From assembly GCA_013397695.1 (NCBI GenBank), contig VYZI01000678.1, positions 1-64,000 on the forward strand: a DNA stretch of 64,000 nt. Direction: 5' to 3'. This stretch comes from Centropus unirufus. Its lineage: Eukaryota; Chordata; Aves; Cuculiformes; Centropidae. Positions 48,086-61,679 of this stretch are shown piece after piece. Below the pieces are notes generated by a model. It saw only the letters and a list, made by a program, of their open reading frames with translations. It made no database searches and was not told the origin of the DNA. Both the position numbers and the translations under genes were made by a program. The first letter of the stretch is position 1. Each line of letters opens with the position of its first letter.

Positions 48086-51000
48086 CATCCAAGTTCACAT
48101 GTCCTGTCATTCTTCCACTCTTGAATATGCATTACATACACTTACTGGAGAGCAAATGAAAGCCAGGCTTCACCCCCCCTTACCTCTGGACACTTATCTA
48201 TGATGTTAGGACCCTTCCCACCCTACATCTATCCTCAGTAAGCAAGTAGAAGGTACTTTTCCCACAAAGATCTGGGCTTGTGGTAAGAAGGGCAGAACCA
48301 ATGGAAAAAATGAGGCGCAATTATTATTTTTAAAAAAGAGGGAAAAACAGCCTATCAGTGAAACCTATTGTGGAATATGCACTTGATGGTGTGATGACTA
48401 CGCGATATTATTCAGAAATTGCTACTATTGCACTCATTATCATGATGCAGGGCATTTCTCAAAGGAAAAGAAAAAAATCTCCAACTGAACGAACTAAATT
48501 AAACAGCCAAAAATCCCTCATTTTGTAGTACCTGCTCACAGTGCACACAGAGGGTCTTGAGGAATCAGTGAGACAGTGTTCTTTATGGTATGCATTGATA
48601 TTTAATATATAGCTTTAGAAAATACCTTCAGGAAAAGAGCTTTTTTCTCCCTTCTCTCTGCTCTTTAGCAAATTAACAGCTTGAGAGACATTCCTCACTG
48701 CTGAAATTTTGTTGACCTCAGTTGCATTAAATGGAGTTAGAGCACAATGGAATTGGCTTAGGGGCTTTACATTCTACATTTTCAGCAATCTTGCCATGGA
48801 ATGTATGCTCTCCATGTTTTACACACATTTTTGGACAACTGGAAGGATAAACAAATATGGGCACAAGCTGCAGGTAGAGGTAATGTAGCGTATTCAAATT
48901 ATGTTAGTTATTTAGGCACTACTTCCAGCAAATCATCAATGCTTAGAAACAAAGGTTGTTCTGTATTTATGCCCTAATTTTGCAAGACTGTTCCAGTGAT
49001 GAATGTACCATTGCTTTCCTGGTTGCCTACCTGAGCAACCTATGTGATGCTAAGTACTTTGAGTAAAAAAATGTTCTTGGATATAAAAGCAGTAACAGTT
49101 AAGTACAAAAGAAGCAAATATCTTAACATTCCTTTCCATTCTGACTTGTTTTCAGGTTGGAACAGGTTATTCCTATTCACTTCTTAGCTGTTGTCAAGGG
49201 CAAGTGCACTTTTCATTCAATACCAGGTAACATGAAGGTATTTACATGTTTTTATCCAGCCAGCTTTGATAAACAGACTCTTTCATTGTATTGTCTTTGG
49301 TCCTCGAATATTACTATAGTTCTTTTCTATACCCCAATTGTTCACCCTCTCTTTTGAAAATAAGAACATCAGAAGTATACATGATTTTTTTTTTTGAGGG
49401 GAAGAAATGGGTGGTTGTTTACATCCAATGAGCAGGGTTTGTGTAGAAAAAAAACAATTCCCTGACTGAATTCTCTGGTTATCTATCAACATATATTTTT
49501 AATAGTTCATTTAACTCTATGTTAGTTAGGGTTTATAAATCCATACCATGCTTTCTATCAGGGCTCTCCCTCTGCTCCAAATCCTTTCCCCATAACAAGG
49601 TGCACTTCAAATTCCCTGCACCTACGCAATTTTATCCTTACTATTCATGATACATTTTGGGGTTTTTTTTGTACTATAAGTATAATCTGTGTGGAGTTAT
49701 TAATGGACCGAGGCAGAATACAAGGCTTAAAGGAGTGTCTAAGCTTGAAGGCAATGTCCAGATTATCATTCCACACGACAGGCAAAGATTGTAGAGACAA
49801 TGAAAAGCAGTAGCTGTGAGGACATATTTCATAGAGGTGGTGATGGCAGGCAGGGAAATATATGTTGCACATTTGATTTGTTGGAAGGATATACAATAAA
49901 TGATGTCAGAGAAAGAAGACAGGACTTTAGCTTGCACAGAAGGGTTGCACCCACACTTATATAAAGTGCAGACATAGGCACAGGTTCAGTCCCTGGAACT
50001 CATCTATCCACACAGTCAAACGACTTATCAGACCCTTCCTACTTTTTGACCTTCCCACCATTCTGCAAAACAGCCTGGGATCTAGCAAAGGTCAGGGACC
50101 ACTCCTAACAGGCAATTTACATGAGACAATCCTGACATGAAAGGAAAGAAAATGTAGTGCTATGGAAGTGGCCAGACCATGATTGTTGCCCTCAGAAAGG
50201 GAGTGGCTAGATTTTTCTATGGACATAACCAAGTAATCATGTCTGGAGTAGACTGGTGTATTTGTGAGAACTCATAAGACATAGAGTGGTTGAACTGCTC
50301 CACATTAATGACATGCAGAGGGATCAGTGAAACTGAATAAGAAATATAAGAAAGTCTTCACAGATCTTCAAACTGAGTACCTGGCTTTAGAAACAATTTT
50401 GCATGGGCCAACTTTCCCTTAGTAGTTTCCAGGGCACCCTTTGTTTTATTTGGTGGAAATCTCATCAGTAGTGATTTTATCAATGACAAGACATTGATGA
50501 AAATGTCAAAAAAGATGATCTATAACGCAGAAATACGGAACATACATGTATGATGATGCTCAATTAACAGCTGTTTTTGTGATCTTTCAGCTAGTCATCT
50601 CTTTTTCTGGTATTATACTTTACTGTTAGGGTGCTGTGCTGTATTTTGAATAATAATCTTGGGCAATATGAAGTCATTGACCCTACAGGAGTCTAAATAC
50701 AGTTACAGAACTCTTTTCTGAAACAATCACAATCTTATCAAAGTATCACATCAAACTCTTTGAGAAAAACTAATTTACAGAAAATGGTCTTGATCAATTA
50801 TATTCCTCACCCTTTGCTCTTTTTAAATGTAACCTACGCCCGTTCTCTTGCCCCCTCCCTCCTAAGTTCTGTACCACACTATCCAGCATGTAGCTACCGC
50901 ACTTCTCCTATCCTCCTTTAATGAACAGTGACCCTACACTGATGTGTTAGTGGTATCATGGAGTTGTCACTTTTTTTTCTGGAAGTTAGAAGAAAATATC

Positions 51001-53456
51001 AGATAATGTATGCGACAAAATAATTCTTTTAGAAATCACTAATATAAAAAACAAGATTTAAAAAAGACTATCTCTAGAAGTGGTTTTTTCAAATCTTTAT
51101 TTCCAGTTGGGTGGTGAATGTGTGAAAGACTTAATCTTTCTCAATTGATACCAACTTATAGAACATCTTTCTAAAAGCAGAAAAAAAAATTCCGAGCAAC
51201 TCTGCATTTTCCTTATCATTAATACTTAGATCGCATCCAAGTGCTTCACCATTAGAAATTCTAATCCTTATTGCTTTTCAACCACGTTCCTAGCATTGGC
51301 ATGCAACTCTTTAATTCCTCATTTTCCTTATCACATGAATTTAGTTTGCTCACAATTCCTTCAGTTTGACTGTACATTGTATTTGTGTTCCAGTGAGAAG
51401 ATTTGATCCCCTAGTTGTGACTCACAGAACAACCTATTTTTACAACTCTCTCCCACTGGAAAACAGCCCAATGCTCTGCTAAAATAAAACTTGTACTGCA
51501 GAAAGTTTTCTGCCTCCTCCCTGTACTTGCTCACTTTTCAAAGTCCCAGCAGTCTTCCATTATACTTTCTATAGATTGAAAAGCTTGAGACAACTCACTG
51601 TCAAAACCACATGAAAAGTATGGAAGTATTAGAATGGCAAGTAAGAAATGTTTTGAAGCAAAAGACAAAACTAGCTGATTTATAGAAGTAAAGACCTTCA
51701 AGTATAAATATCAGATACTTAACTGCAGGCCCTAAGACTTGTTCATTACACAATTAGATTACATGCAGAGTATCTGAGTAGCAATACGTACAGTTTAATG
51801 GGGATAAACCAGAATTACATAGGTCTTTCTTAAAAAATATGCCAGGTAAGCAGAAAACACTAGCTCCTTTCTGGCTTTATTTTGGTTAGTAGAAATTTTG
51901 TCATTATCCTAAATGGGAAATGGAGAGGGTTATATCCTAACATATGATTCCCCTCATTGGTTCAGAGTGTTATTGCCATGACCAAGCTGCTTCTTGCAGC
52001 TCTGAGAAAAGTTTAAAGAAGCATTTCTCCAACAGAAAAAAGAAGAAGGAGGTGGCTGCTGAACAGCAAGCAAAGAGATCGATCTACATACTATGTTAAT
52101 GTTGTCACTTCCCCGGTATCTGAATTAGTTCTGAAAATGTTTCCAGGAATTCAATATGAGATGCTAGCAAAACTGCCTCTACTGGCAGTTAAGCATTTGT
52201 AATTGACAAAGGTCAGCTAGATTCCATGAGATTCAGTGACGGAAGAATAAAACAACAGAGATATTAAAAGTGTTCAAAAGCTACAGAATATTTAAAATCC
52301 ATTAGCTAAAATTATCTTTCCAGATAAGCTCAACAGATGTAAACAGTAAGGACATATTTTTAAGAAAATCTGTGCTTTCAGATTATCTTAATGTTGCAAA
52401 ATATAAAAAAAAACCTGTAATTATTGTTGGGGGGGTTGCTGATAGATTCCACATTGTGAACTGTCAGTGCCCCTGAAGGCAAAGTTGTTTCATGAACTTT
52501 AGCATCTTTAAGACTTTTCCCACACAGAAAAATTCCAGAGACATCAAAACAAGATAATCCAAAGGTGACAAATTTGATGCTAACTGAATTGCTGGGGAAC
52601 TGTGTTAAGAGTGTACAAACTTTTACAAGGTACACCCATCTCAGCTTCACATTGCTATACTTCTTGCATCATTAGGATATATGATAATAAGCACTTACTA
52701 ATTTAAAAACTTATCCGAACATAATGTCTTCATCCTGAAAGCTAGATAGATGTCTCATCAAGTTTTCTCTGCTTTCTATTCCAAAATTATAGCAGGTTAC
52801 ATGAGGTCAAGAGAAGTACAAAACAGGTTTTTTTTCTGTTTGGGGAGCTTTTTTAACACTTGTAATTAGGGCCAAGACCTAATCAGATCAAGCAAAGAAT
52901 ACTTATATTTTCCTTTAATTATGTCGATAGTACACACATCCTTTTTCCACTCTTATATTAGGAATACCTATAATGATCTGATTAGTCATTTTGCAGAACA
53001 AAAACGCCTGCAAAGGACCAGAATCGCAGTCACACAACTCTATTTCCAATGCTAGACAGTGGGGTGAATGCAAGCATTTGGCATGTAAACAAGTCCCCTC
53101 TGTTTATACACATATTCTGAGTATTAGGTGCTAGTGAGTTGCTTCTAGCAGACATAGAACATCCGGATACTAATGTATGTGGGGAAAAAAAGGTTTGACA
53201 GCTCACTTGGAATTAATGTTCACAATTTTTTCTCATCCATACAGGAGAATGGAAATCTTTTTTTCACCTGGTACAAGTTGCCAAAACTATTTCAAAGCCA
53301 GAAGAAAGATCACAAAATTGCACAAATGCCAGGGTGGTTCATTGACCAAATACACTTCAGTTAGGCTTCATATTGTGTATTGCAGCTAAACATTCCTATA
53401 CATGGTCAAAATACAAACATTGTCTTTGAATTTTGAGGACAAATTGGGGCACTCAC
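48086..53456. other. Noncoding stretch
   Basis: No gene is recognised apart from the weak candidate exon at 49156-49226. Frames at 49645-49937 (two overlapping, minus) and 52378-52650 (minus, 90 codons) lack domains and splice context. There are G or A runs at 52427-52435 and 53184-53190. Confidence 0.5.
49156..49226 (+). other. Candidate 71-nt exon
   Basis: Acceptor CTGACTTGTTTTCAG ends at 49155 and donor ACCAG/GTAACA follows 49226. The frame starting one base in is open (EQVIPIHFLAVVKGKC and on) and continues into the intron. Both splice signals are average. No family is recognised. Confidence 0.13.
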
Positions 53457-53601
53457 CTAAACTTTGGAAGAGTCACCTCTGTCGTAAAAATGGCAGTTGA
53501 GTGAGATCATAAATAATGCTTTAGACAGTTTGAACATAAAATTAACTGAAACAGTCATCACTTGCACTCTTGGTCTTGTATGATTTGGCTTGTAGTGATC
53601 T
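53457..53601 (-). other. Candidate 145-nt exon with strong splice sites
   Basis: On the minus strand, CATCTTTTTTTCTGCAG, an excellent acceptor with an unbroken pyrimidine tract, ends just before 53601. The exon would end in AGTTTAG at 53457, followed by the full donor match GTGAGT. Two frames contain stops. The third, entered after one base, is open for 47 codons (DHYKPNHTRPRVQV at the start, FYDRGDSSKV at the end) and meets TAG as the very last exon codon. A stop exactly at the splice junction is odd for a coding exon, so a lncRNA exon is the better guess. No family is recognised. Both splice signals are clear, but use of them is inference. Confidence 0.3.
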
Positions 53602-56479
53602 CTGCAGAAAAAAAGATGTTGACTGGTTTGGAGCACTGTTTTGAGCACTTTCTTTTAAAAAACAGAGAAAATGGTCATTATCAGTAGCTGAATTAAGCAC
53701 AGAAATTTTATCAATTGCCATATTAAAAACAACGAGAAGACATATTTATAAAGTTCTTAGAAAGTGTAATTGTATCTCCTAGCTTCTGTTCATCTATAAT
53801 GCAGTATCAAAATATGTTTCTATTATAACTCATTATCTGCATTCATCTACGCAAATGATATAATTAAAAAAGGCTATAAAAAGAAACAGATTGCATGCCT
53901 TTTCAGCATAATTTTATTTAGATGAAGCTAACCTGTTTTTACTACAATTTGGTTTAAGAGACCTATTTTTTTTTGTCAGGGTGATCACTACCATTAATTT
54001 TTCAGAATAATTACCTCTGTGACTTCAGTGACACTTCCTTGTTAAAACACAGGTAAAATGTGGTCACCTTTGACAGAAAGGCCAGCTGAGAATTCCAGGC
54101 GAAGCTGTACAGTAGCTCCAACAGCAGCCAGCAAGCTGAGAATAAAACCAGGCAAGACAACTGGAAACCAGCCAGGTGGCAGTCCTAATTTACACATAAG
54201 CAGCAGCTCTAATATGTAATAAACCCACATAGCTTCATGGCATCGTGCCAACATACATTAGCTGAAAGCCCACATATCCACTTTTCTCAGGCCTAGCTCA
54301 CTTTTCCATGTCTGCTGGCTTTCAAAGACCACATGCGGTGTCCAGCAGCTTGACAGCAGCGCACCTTTTCCATAAGCAGGGCTGCTGTACTTAGCACAGA
54401 GACAATGCACGCTATTCCCAATGGGATCACCTGACTTCTCCACACAGTAATGGCAGTTTTCTTAGTGGTACTGCAATGCTCCACTGCTATAGGGGCTAAT
54501 GTTTCTAATCCCAAACTCACCCACAAACTAGGCAACTAAACTTTTCCCCAGACCAGCCTCAAACTTCTTATAATTTTATGTTCAAAAAAGGTGAAGTGCT
54601 GTAGTAGAAATAGATATTACTACTTAAGGTCATAAGAGACTAAATGAGACATAGAAAATGTCACAAATAATACAAGAAGATCACATGCAAAGCTGTAATT
54701 TGGATTTTTCCTGGAGTAAGTAAACAAGAATTTAATGTGATTTTGATTGCCTTCCAGGATGCTTCTCAGATGCATCTTACACCTCCTTTGTCTGCTATTT
54801 TCTCCTATTGCTGCTCTCAAAAACCCCACAGGAAAGAAGGGGGAAAAAAAGGAAGCAAAATATTTTATGAACAGCTAAGACCCTGAATAATCAGTTTTAA
54901 AAGTATTTGCTTGGTATTAGCAAAAATCTGCCTGAAAGACTCAGAAGAACAACAGTATAAGAGTGCAGCCGACTGCAGTTCAAATTTTGTAGACACCTTT
55001 TATGGTCACACCACATTTGTTCAGCTAGATAAGGAGAAATTGAGGTTAGAAGAATAATGGTAATTTATTCTGTCTGTGGCAGGAAATGCTAATGAAACAA
55101 TTTGCCAAAAGACAATTACAGTGGTGATGCTAAGTGTCTTCTTGTTCTGAGAGAAGAGATAAGAAAACAACGGATACATTTTATGGATTTTTTTTCTAAG
55201 CATTCTACACATTCCTCTACCTGCCACTGACAGTGACTTTAGTAGCTGACTAGCATTCCTGTGAGGAGCAAACAGATGGCTGGCATTTAAAAATCACCCC
55301 TCTGTGCTTGGATAAGGACCAGATTCTGTGCTGATACATTGAGTAGAGAGAATACAATGATCAACAGGATAATGGAAACAGAAATTATGTTTTCTAATAG
55401 CACTGTTTCTGCCCTAAAAGGGTATTCATCTTTAAGCAGTCACAACGTTTCAAATCAGAAGTTATGTGGTGACACTGAGCTTAGATTTAAGTATCATTAA
55501 AGTGGCATGGCTCCGGGAAATGTGCTTTGCATTGGTTTGCTTTCTTGGAGGGCCAAAAATTGTATGAGACCATGCCATGTCTCACTCACAAACAGCAGGA
55601 TTGCACCTTGTGACTATCCCAATCATTGTATTTACTCACAGGGTGAAACACTGCCATTCATTTATCATACCTACGCAGATGAGTTACAGGCATGAACAGC
55701 AATGGCATATTGTGGAAAATATATGTATGTTTCATCAGTAACATTTTATAGTGTGAGGAAATGCTCTTCTAACTTGTATGGCTAAAATCAAACATTTAAG
55801 TGCTGCTTTAAGACACAATCAGCTGCTTAGCTGCAGCTGAGCTATGCACTCATATGGTAGTATTGCTGCATAGGTCTTCTGGATCTAAAAGCTTCATTTA
55901 ATCTTCAATCTGTCTATCTGGGAATGCTGTAACAAATTGGGAGAAACACATTTATTTTAAAGTGAGCAACTACTTCTGCAGTCTATCAGGATGGGCTGAT
56001 ACCAAAGACCTTAGTTTCTTCCTCTGTGAATACGTGTAAAGTAAATAAAAACACCATGTGATAGATTTGTCCTTAAAAAGCCAATAACATCATCTTTAAT
56101 ATTTCTTTCAATTAAGACTGAAGACGGAACAGACAATGAAACTATTTTGGCAGTTGGCCTCACTGAGGGATTTTTTCAGGTAGCTGATTGATGACCGTTA
56201 GGAACCAAAGCCATACATACATACAGGTGAGTGTAAAGATAAATAGCTTAATCTTAATCATTAATTTAATATTTAAAAAAATATTTGTACAATGTATGTA
56301 GCTGTCTATCTAACTATGTAAGAATCATAGTCAGGAAATCACTGGCACTTCTGGTTGTGGCATGCCACTCTTTACATATCAAAGTTCAGATGAATTAATA
56401 AACAAAATGCCGTAAAATTTTACATGCTCTATTGAAAAAGATGCCCTAAAAGGATGTATGAGGCCCTAACTCTCGTACT
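53602..56479. other. Noncoding stretch
   Basis: No gene is recognised. An acceptor and donor pair frames 56181-56225 (TTTTTTCAG before, ACAG/GTGAGT after) on the plus strand, but all three frames are stopped, so at most it is a noncoding exon. A terminal scrap AGGACCAGATTCTG at 55316-55329 resembles archosaur repeats. Confidence 0.45.
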
Positions 56480-56745
56480 ACTATTTTTTTTTTATTTGCA
56501 AGGGAAATAATGTTCCAATGTTGTATTGTTTTGGATCAATCTGAAATAGAAAAGATTGTTGTTAAAAGGCTCAAATGATTTTAGCATCATGTAATGTGAA
56601 GTTTTACAATATACCATTGGGCTCACTCCTCTTGTGCTTATTGAGGCAAAATGGCAATTATAATCAAAATAGATTCAATAAAAGATTATGAAATCAGACC
56701 CCAAATGTTTGTTCATTTTATGAGAAAAATTAAATAAAAAGTCAT
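56480..56745. promoter_or_regulatory. Possible conserved noncoding element
   Basis: Non-repetitive segment with AATGATTTTAGCATCATGTA, GGCAATTATAATC and AATAAAAGATTATGAAATCA, rich in homeodomain-like cores. It has no plausible reading frame. Called from appearance only. Confidence 0.25.
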
Positions 56746-59700
56746 GAACGCTATAAAGCCTGGCTCTGCTATGCAAGTAGTACTGATGATTTTGAAGAAA
56801 GCCTTTTAGTCTCCCAAGTAAATATATAATTAGGCAGTTTTTATTTACCCAGGGGATAAGAACAGGTTGAAGAAACTGTTAAGACTCTTTGAACTTAAAC
56901 AAACTTTCCTGTCTACTATCTGTCTACTTTGGAAATAGCTCTTTATATGGTTGAGGTAAAGGCACTGCATACTGCTGCTACAGAGGTATGTGGACAAAAA
57001 GTAACCTGAAAGGCTTTTTAATCTGCCAAAATCTCACCTAAAGTTGATGTGTCCTGATTTAGCAATCTATTATAGATGTGGTCTTATGGTTCTTCTTGTT
57101 GTTCACAACCTAATGTTTTCCAGGACAGGTAGATAATATAGACTGACAAGGGTATAAAGACTGAGGCAGTTCCCTTGTAGCTTTGGTTTGATTTGCACTG
57201 TGAGATGTACAGAAGCACTTAACTAAATGGAGTGATACTCTGGAACACTACATGTCTCTAATAAATCAATGCTTTCCCAGGGTGTTCAGTTCATCCTAAA
57301 TGCTATCTTGCAATTAAGATGCTCTTTGAGTCCCAAGTCCATAGGTTATTTGTGATTTGACTTTCCTGTCTTTAGTTTATATTTAAAGTTGGCTAGAATA
57401 GAGTTTGTCTTTTCATTCTGTTATACAAAACATATTTTGGTCATATGGTGGGCTACAACTGGGGCTTCTAGAATCTTTGGCAACAGAAATAGTGAATATC
57501 ACCATCAATTAACTCAGCCTTTAGTACCTGTGATGTATCTACCTGTGTGATGTATCAGTAGTATATTTAGGCAATCTATTACTAACTACACTTCAAATTG
57601 CATTTATTCTTTAATAAAGTGTTCTACTGTTACCCATCACTATTGTATCTGGTGACTTTCCAGGGACAATAAAAACATATAGCAAGGTCCTTGGTGGATA
57701 TCAGGAAATATCTAACAGCTCTTAAGTCTTTCTAGAAGTGAAAGAGGGAAGAACAGAATTTTTAAAGACTTTAATAGAGAGATGTACATCAAGGTACAAA
57801 AGATAGAGAAGAATTAAAATTCTTAAGCATGTTGTCTATTAGTGGATGTTTCCAGTGTTTAAAACAAAGATGGAGATTAAAAGTAACAATAGTAAGAGAG
57901 GGAGAGGATGGTAAAATAAGAAGAAATATTTTGTTCTCATGACTTCTAAATGTTTCTATAGATAATTTATGTTTCTAGATTATAAATTATACATGGAAAG
58001 CTGCACTTACTTGATTCAGTAGACTTTAACTGCAAATGCAGCTGTTGAAAACTGAATTGTTTATTCTATTGCTGTGCCTTCCTGGCTGTGACCAGATGCA
58101 ACCAGCTGTTAACCAGTTGCTTCTCTCTGCTCATCTCCTGGCAACATGATGACCAACAAACCCTACAAAATGATTATAACTAACTAGAAATAGGAATCAG
58201 TTTAGACATTTACTTCCAATCCAATTATATGGTGATGCGGTATTTATTTATTTAAGATTATAACTCTCTTAACAGATTGATTTTAGTATGACTAGATTTG
58301 CATTTAAAGTTATGATAACCTTAAAAATTGAGCTTAAACACGTGCTCAGCTAAGCATCTGTAAAAGCAAAACACAGGCCAAATACACAGACAACATGTTT
58401 TGGTGTATAATCTTGCAGTAAATGCTTTAGGATTTGACCAAAAACATTCAAGGCACTGATTACATTCTTATACATAATGAAATATTTTTTCTTCTTTTCT
58501 CTACCATATGGCATACAAACTGGGTTTCCCTAGCCTATATTTAATATGCACACCACTTAAACACTGGAGTATTATGGGTTCCTCCTAAGCTTTTGAATAC
58601 CATGATAGCACCTCAGAAATTTACAAAAAGTATGGATTTATTTCATACACTTTCTGTAAGAATTACCTTTCCTTCATTATATGGAAGAATGCCAAAACAA
58701 TCAAAATATCCTTCATTCTGAATGTCTATTTTGATACATATGTACTCTCTTTTTTTATAATATTTTACATGGTACAAGTGCAGACTCCAACTGCAGCTGT
58801 AGTTCTTAGTACTTTCTTCAGTCTAGGCCCAAAAATATCGTGGCACCTCAAAAATAAAGAACACATAATTCCTTCCTAACTTCAGAAATCTGATTAAAAA
58901 TGACTTGCCAAGCAGAAGGACTAGCATGAATTAATTTTTTGCAGGGCATTGCTTAACTTACTTCATCTTGACATCTTTCTCTCCCAGCAATACCCTGCCT
59001 CTTTCAAATTCTGCAGTCATTCTGGGCATTTTTTTGCCCTTTATAACACTGATACTGGTTTGGGAGGAGGATATCCTTTGCACTCTGTAAGCCTGGGACT
59101 CTTGAGTTTTACTCAAGTATGTGTAAAGAGAGACCATGACATAAACAGACAACAGCTGAATTAGGAATGCAGTTATTTTTAAGTATGAAGTTTCCCTATA
59201 AATTTAATGCTCCTTTAATGTGGATTTTTGTGCATAATGAAAGATCAATCCCTTGATTTTCACTCAACACTGACACTGACATAGCTTATCACTTTGCTTG
59301 AAAGAACTGCAGTTACTACAAATAAAAGATGTGAATGCAAGCAGAATAATGGATTGTGGACCAACTGAGGAGCTCCAGAGATAATTCCATATCACACCTC
59401 TTCAGTTTACACTTCAGGGTGAGGTAATTTGCTTGTGTAAATTAAACTTAGATATCACCAACCTAAAACATCTTCTGTGTTTATTCATGGCTTTCACTGA
59501 TTCATGAAAGAATTGTGAACAGAAGGCCTCTTATACAGAAATTACAGCTTTCAAACAAAGAAACTCATATCTCTCAAGCCTGAAGTACTTTGACTAGCAA
59601 TGAAGACTGACTCTTGGCAATCTTTAATGATTTCAAACCAACAAGAATGCATATCATATCTCTCCTTTCTGAAGAATCTCAGTCAGAAGCTAGCCAAACC

Positions 59701-60679
59701 CCATGAATGCTCATCTAAGTGAACATAAGAAAGTAGACCTGGCATTTGCCAGACCTAGTATACCTAGAACCAGAACTGAACATACACTAACAGCGCTGTA
59801 AATGGTCTACTACAAATGCACAGGAAGGAGATACTCAGTTCTCATTTTTAATCTCTTCCCAGCTTAACTTTTCCAACAATAAAATCTTCTTACTGTGGTG
59901 AGAAGAAATAGTATGACACCACCATCATCTCTTGGAGGTTTCTGATCTTCTCTGGAATGACACACCCAACCATAATGTGAGGGAAATATCTCTCATTGCT
60001 AGAATCACATCTATCTCTGTTTGTTCCAGCATTTTACATGCACCATCAATTGAACAAATTCAATGTCAGCAACAAGTGGATAAAAAGAAGCTGTAACTTT
60101 TTCTCTATAACATTTGACTAGTTTGTTGTTATCAACGTAGCCCAGTATTTAAATAAAATATGTTGCTATGTAAAGAACATCATGCCAAAATTGAACCACA
60201 GGAAGACAGGAGGCATAATGATAAAAAGCATATAATTTCAGTGGACAACATTTCAAAAGTTTATAGCTAAGTTAGAGGGGGTTAGTGATAATACACATGG
60301 CCAATTAACCAATTAAATCTGCAGCAAGAGTAATACTTGTTATCAACTCCGATTAGAAAGGATAATCTTTTTTTCAGATGATTATTAGCTATCTTAGTCA
60401 TTTCACTACACCACCCATCACAAACCCCAGGCATCTTAGCATCTTATAGGCAGTTTTTGACATTTTGTTTGTGTTTTTTTTTTCTCCTGATCAGAAGAAA
60501 TTTGAGCATTAGCATCTGAGTTAACTCTGAACCATTATGAATATATCTGCAAATCCTTTCCAATTTCTTAAGGTTTGGAAGCTCTGACTGAGCCCAAATG
60601 ACACCAAAAAAAGCAGCAGCACTCAGTGAACTTCAGTGGGAGAAGAATGTATATGTTTTAAGAGGCACAACCAGTGGGT
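56746..60679. other. Noncoding stretch
   Basis: No gene is recognised. Frames at 58949-59164 and 58958-59152 overlap on opposite strands and look random. ACCAG units near 58090-58120 form a loose local repetition. Confidence 0.5.
57525..57556. repeat. Imperfect tandem duplication
   Basis: TACCTGTGATGTATC is followed by TACCTGTGTGATGTATC. The copies differ by an inserted TG. It is a short slippage duplication. Confidence 0.8.
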
Positions 60680-61679
60680 TCACATATATATTAACATTTT
60701 AATATTAATTAATGAATATTTGCAGAAATTAAAGCTGACTGATGATACTTAAATGTTTAGAAGCAGCAACTGTGATGTAGCATTTCTTGTGGCACATTTT
60801 TGTCATCATTAGCTGCTTTCATTTAGATTCCACTTTCATAACTCATTTGCAATGAACAAGGGATCTGCATGGCTCTCCAGACAGATTCCTACAGAGCACT
60901 CCTCTGATTCCTACAGAATACAGTGTAAAATGATGGTCTCTCTGTTTTTTAACCTAAGGAAATCAATATTAAAGTAATTAAAATTTCTATATTAAGTATA
61001 CTATATTCAGTATATTAAATACTTTGGATTAAGAATGTGATACACATTCTTATGCATGCAATTCTCACAAGGACAACACCTATTTCTATAGGAAACACTG
61101 TTCTGCTAGAATTTCCATGGAAGTTGGACTGAACATGGTCAGCCTCCTTTAGGAAGTAATTTCTCAGTATTCTTATATAGTACTTTTTGAGCTGTCTTCT
61201 ACAGCTATATGAATATAAACAAAAAAAAGAAACAGGACATTTCACTGTATATGAATTTTATCAGTGTAGAATTTCCAAAACCAGTCAAAAGCCATTTCAG
61301 AGACTGCAAAAACTGCATCCCAGAACAGTACTTATCACAGTATTATGAACTCTCGAAGGTCTACGGAATTTCATGATACTTTGTAATCTGCTTAAAATTC
61401 ATGCTTCTGACAACTTGAGACTATTTGAAAGATCTCCACATCAAGTTTTCAATCTCATATTTATGACAGAAAACTCAGAAAGCACACCCTAAAGAATAAA
61501 ATCAGTGAGAAAATAATTAAAAAAAAGCTCAGATATATTTTAATGATTTTAGGTTATCTCAGGACTATGTTAAGACCTGGTTCATATTTAAATATCTGGC
61601 ATTAACAACAGCAATATTCCTCTATATAGCAGTTAAGATAACTGCTTTCATCTCCATTCCACTTTCATAATCCAATGCC
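60680..61679. other. AT-rich stretch with a diverged pair of direct repeats
   Basis: 60813-60841 and 61642-61670 share 26 of 29 bases (CTGCTTTCAT, then four variable bases, then ATTCCACTTTCATAA). The similarity fades over the next 20 bases on the right. It could be a local segmental duplication or two bits of an unnamed old repeat. The frame at 61015-61245 is not convincing. Confidence 0.5.

Noticed and set aside
56181..56225. Acceptor and GTGAGT donor enclosing 45 bases
   Set aside because: Stops in all three frames and a very short interval. Without transcripts this is no better than chance.
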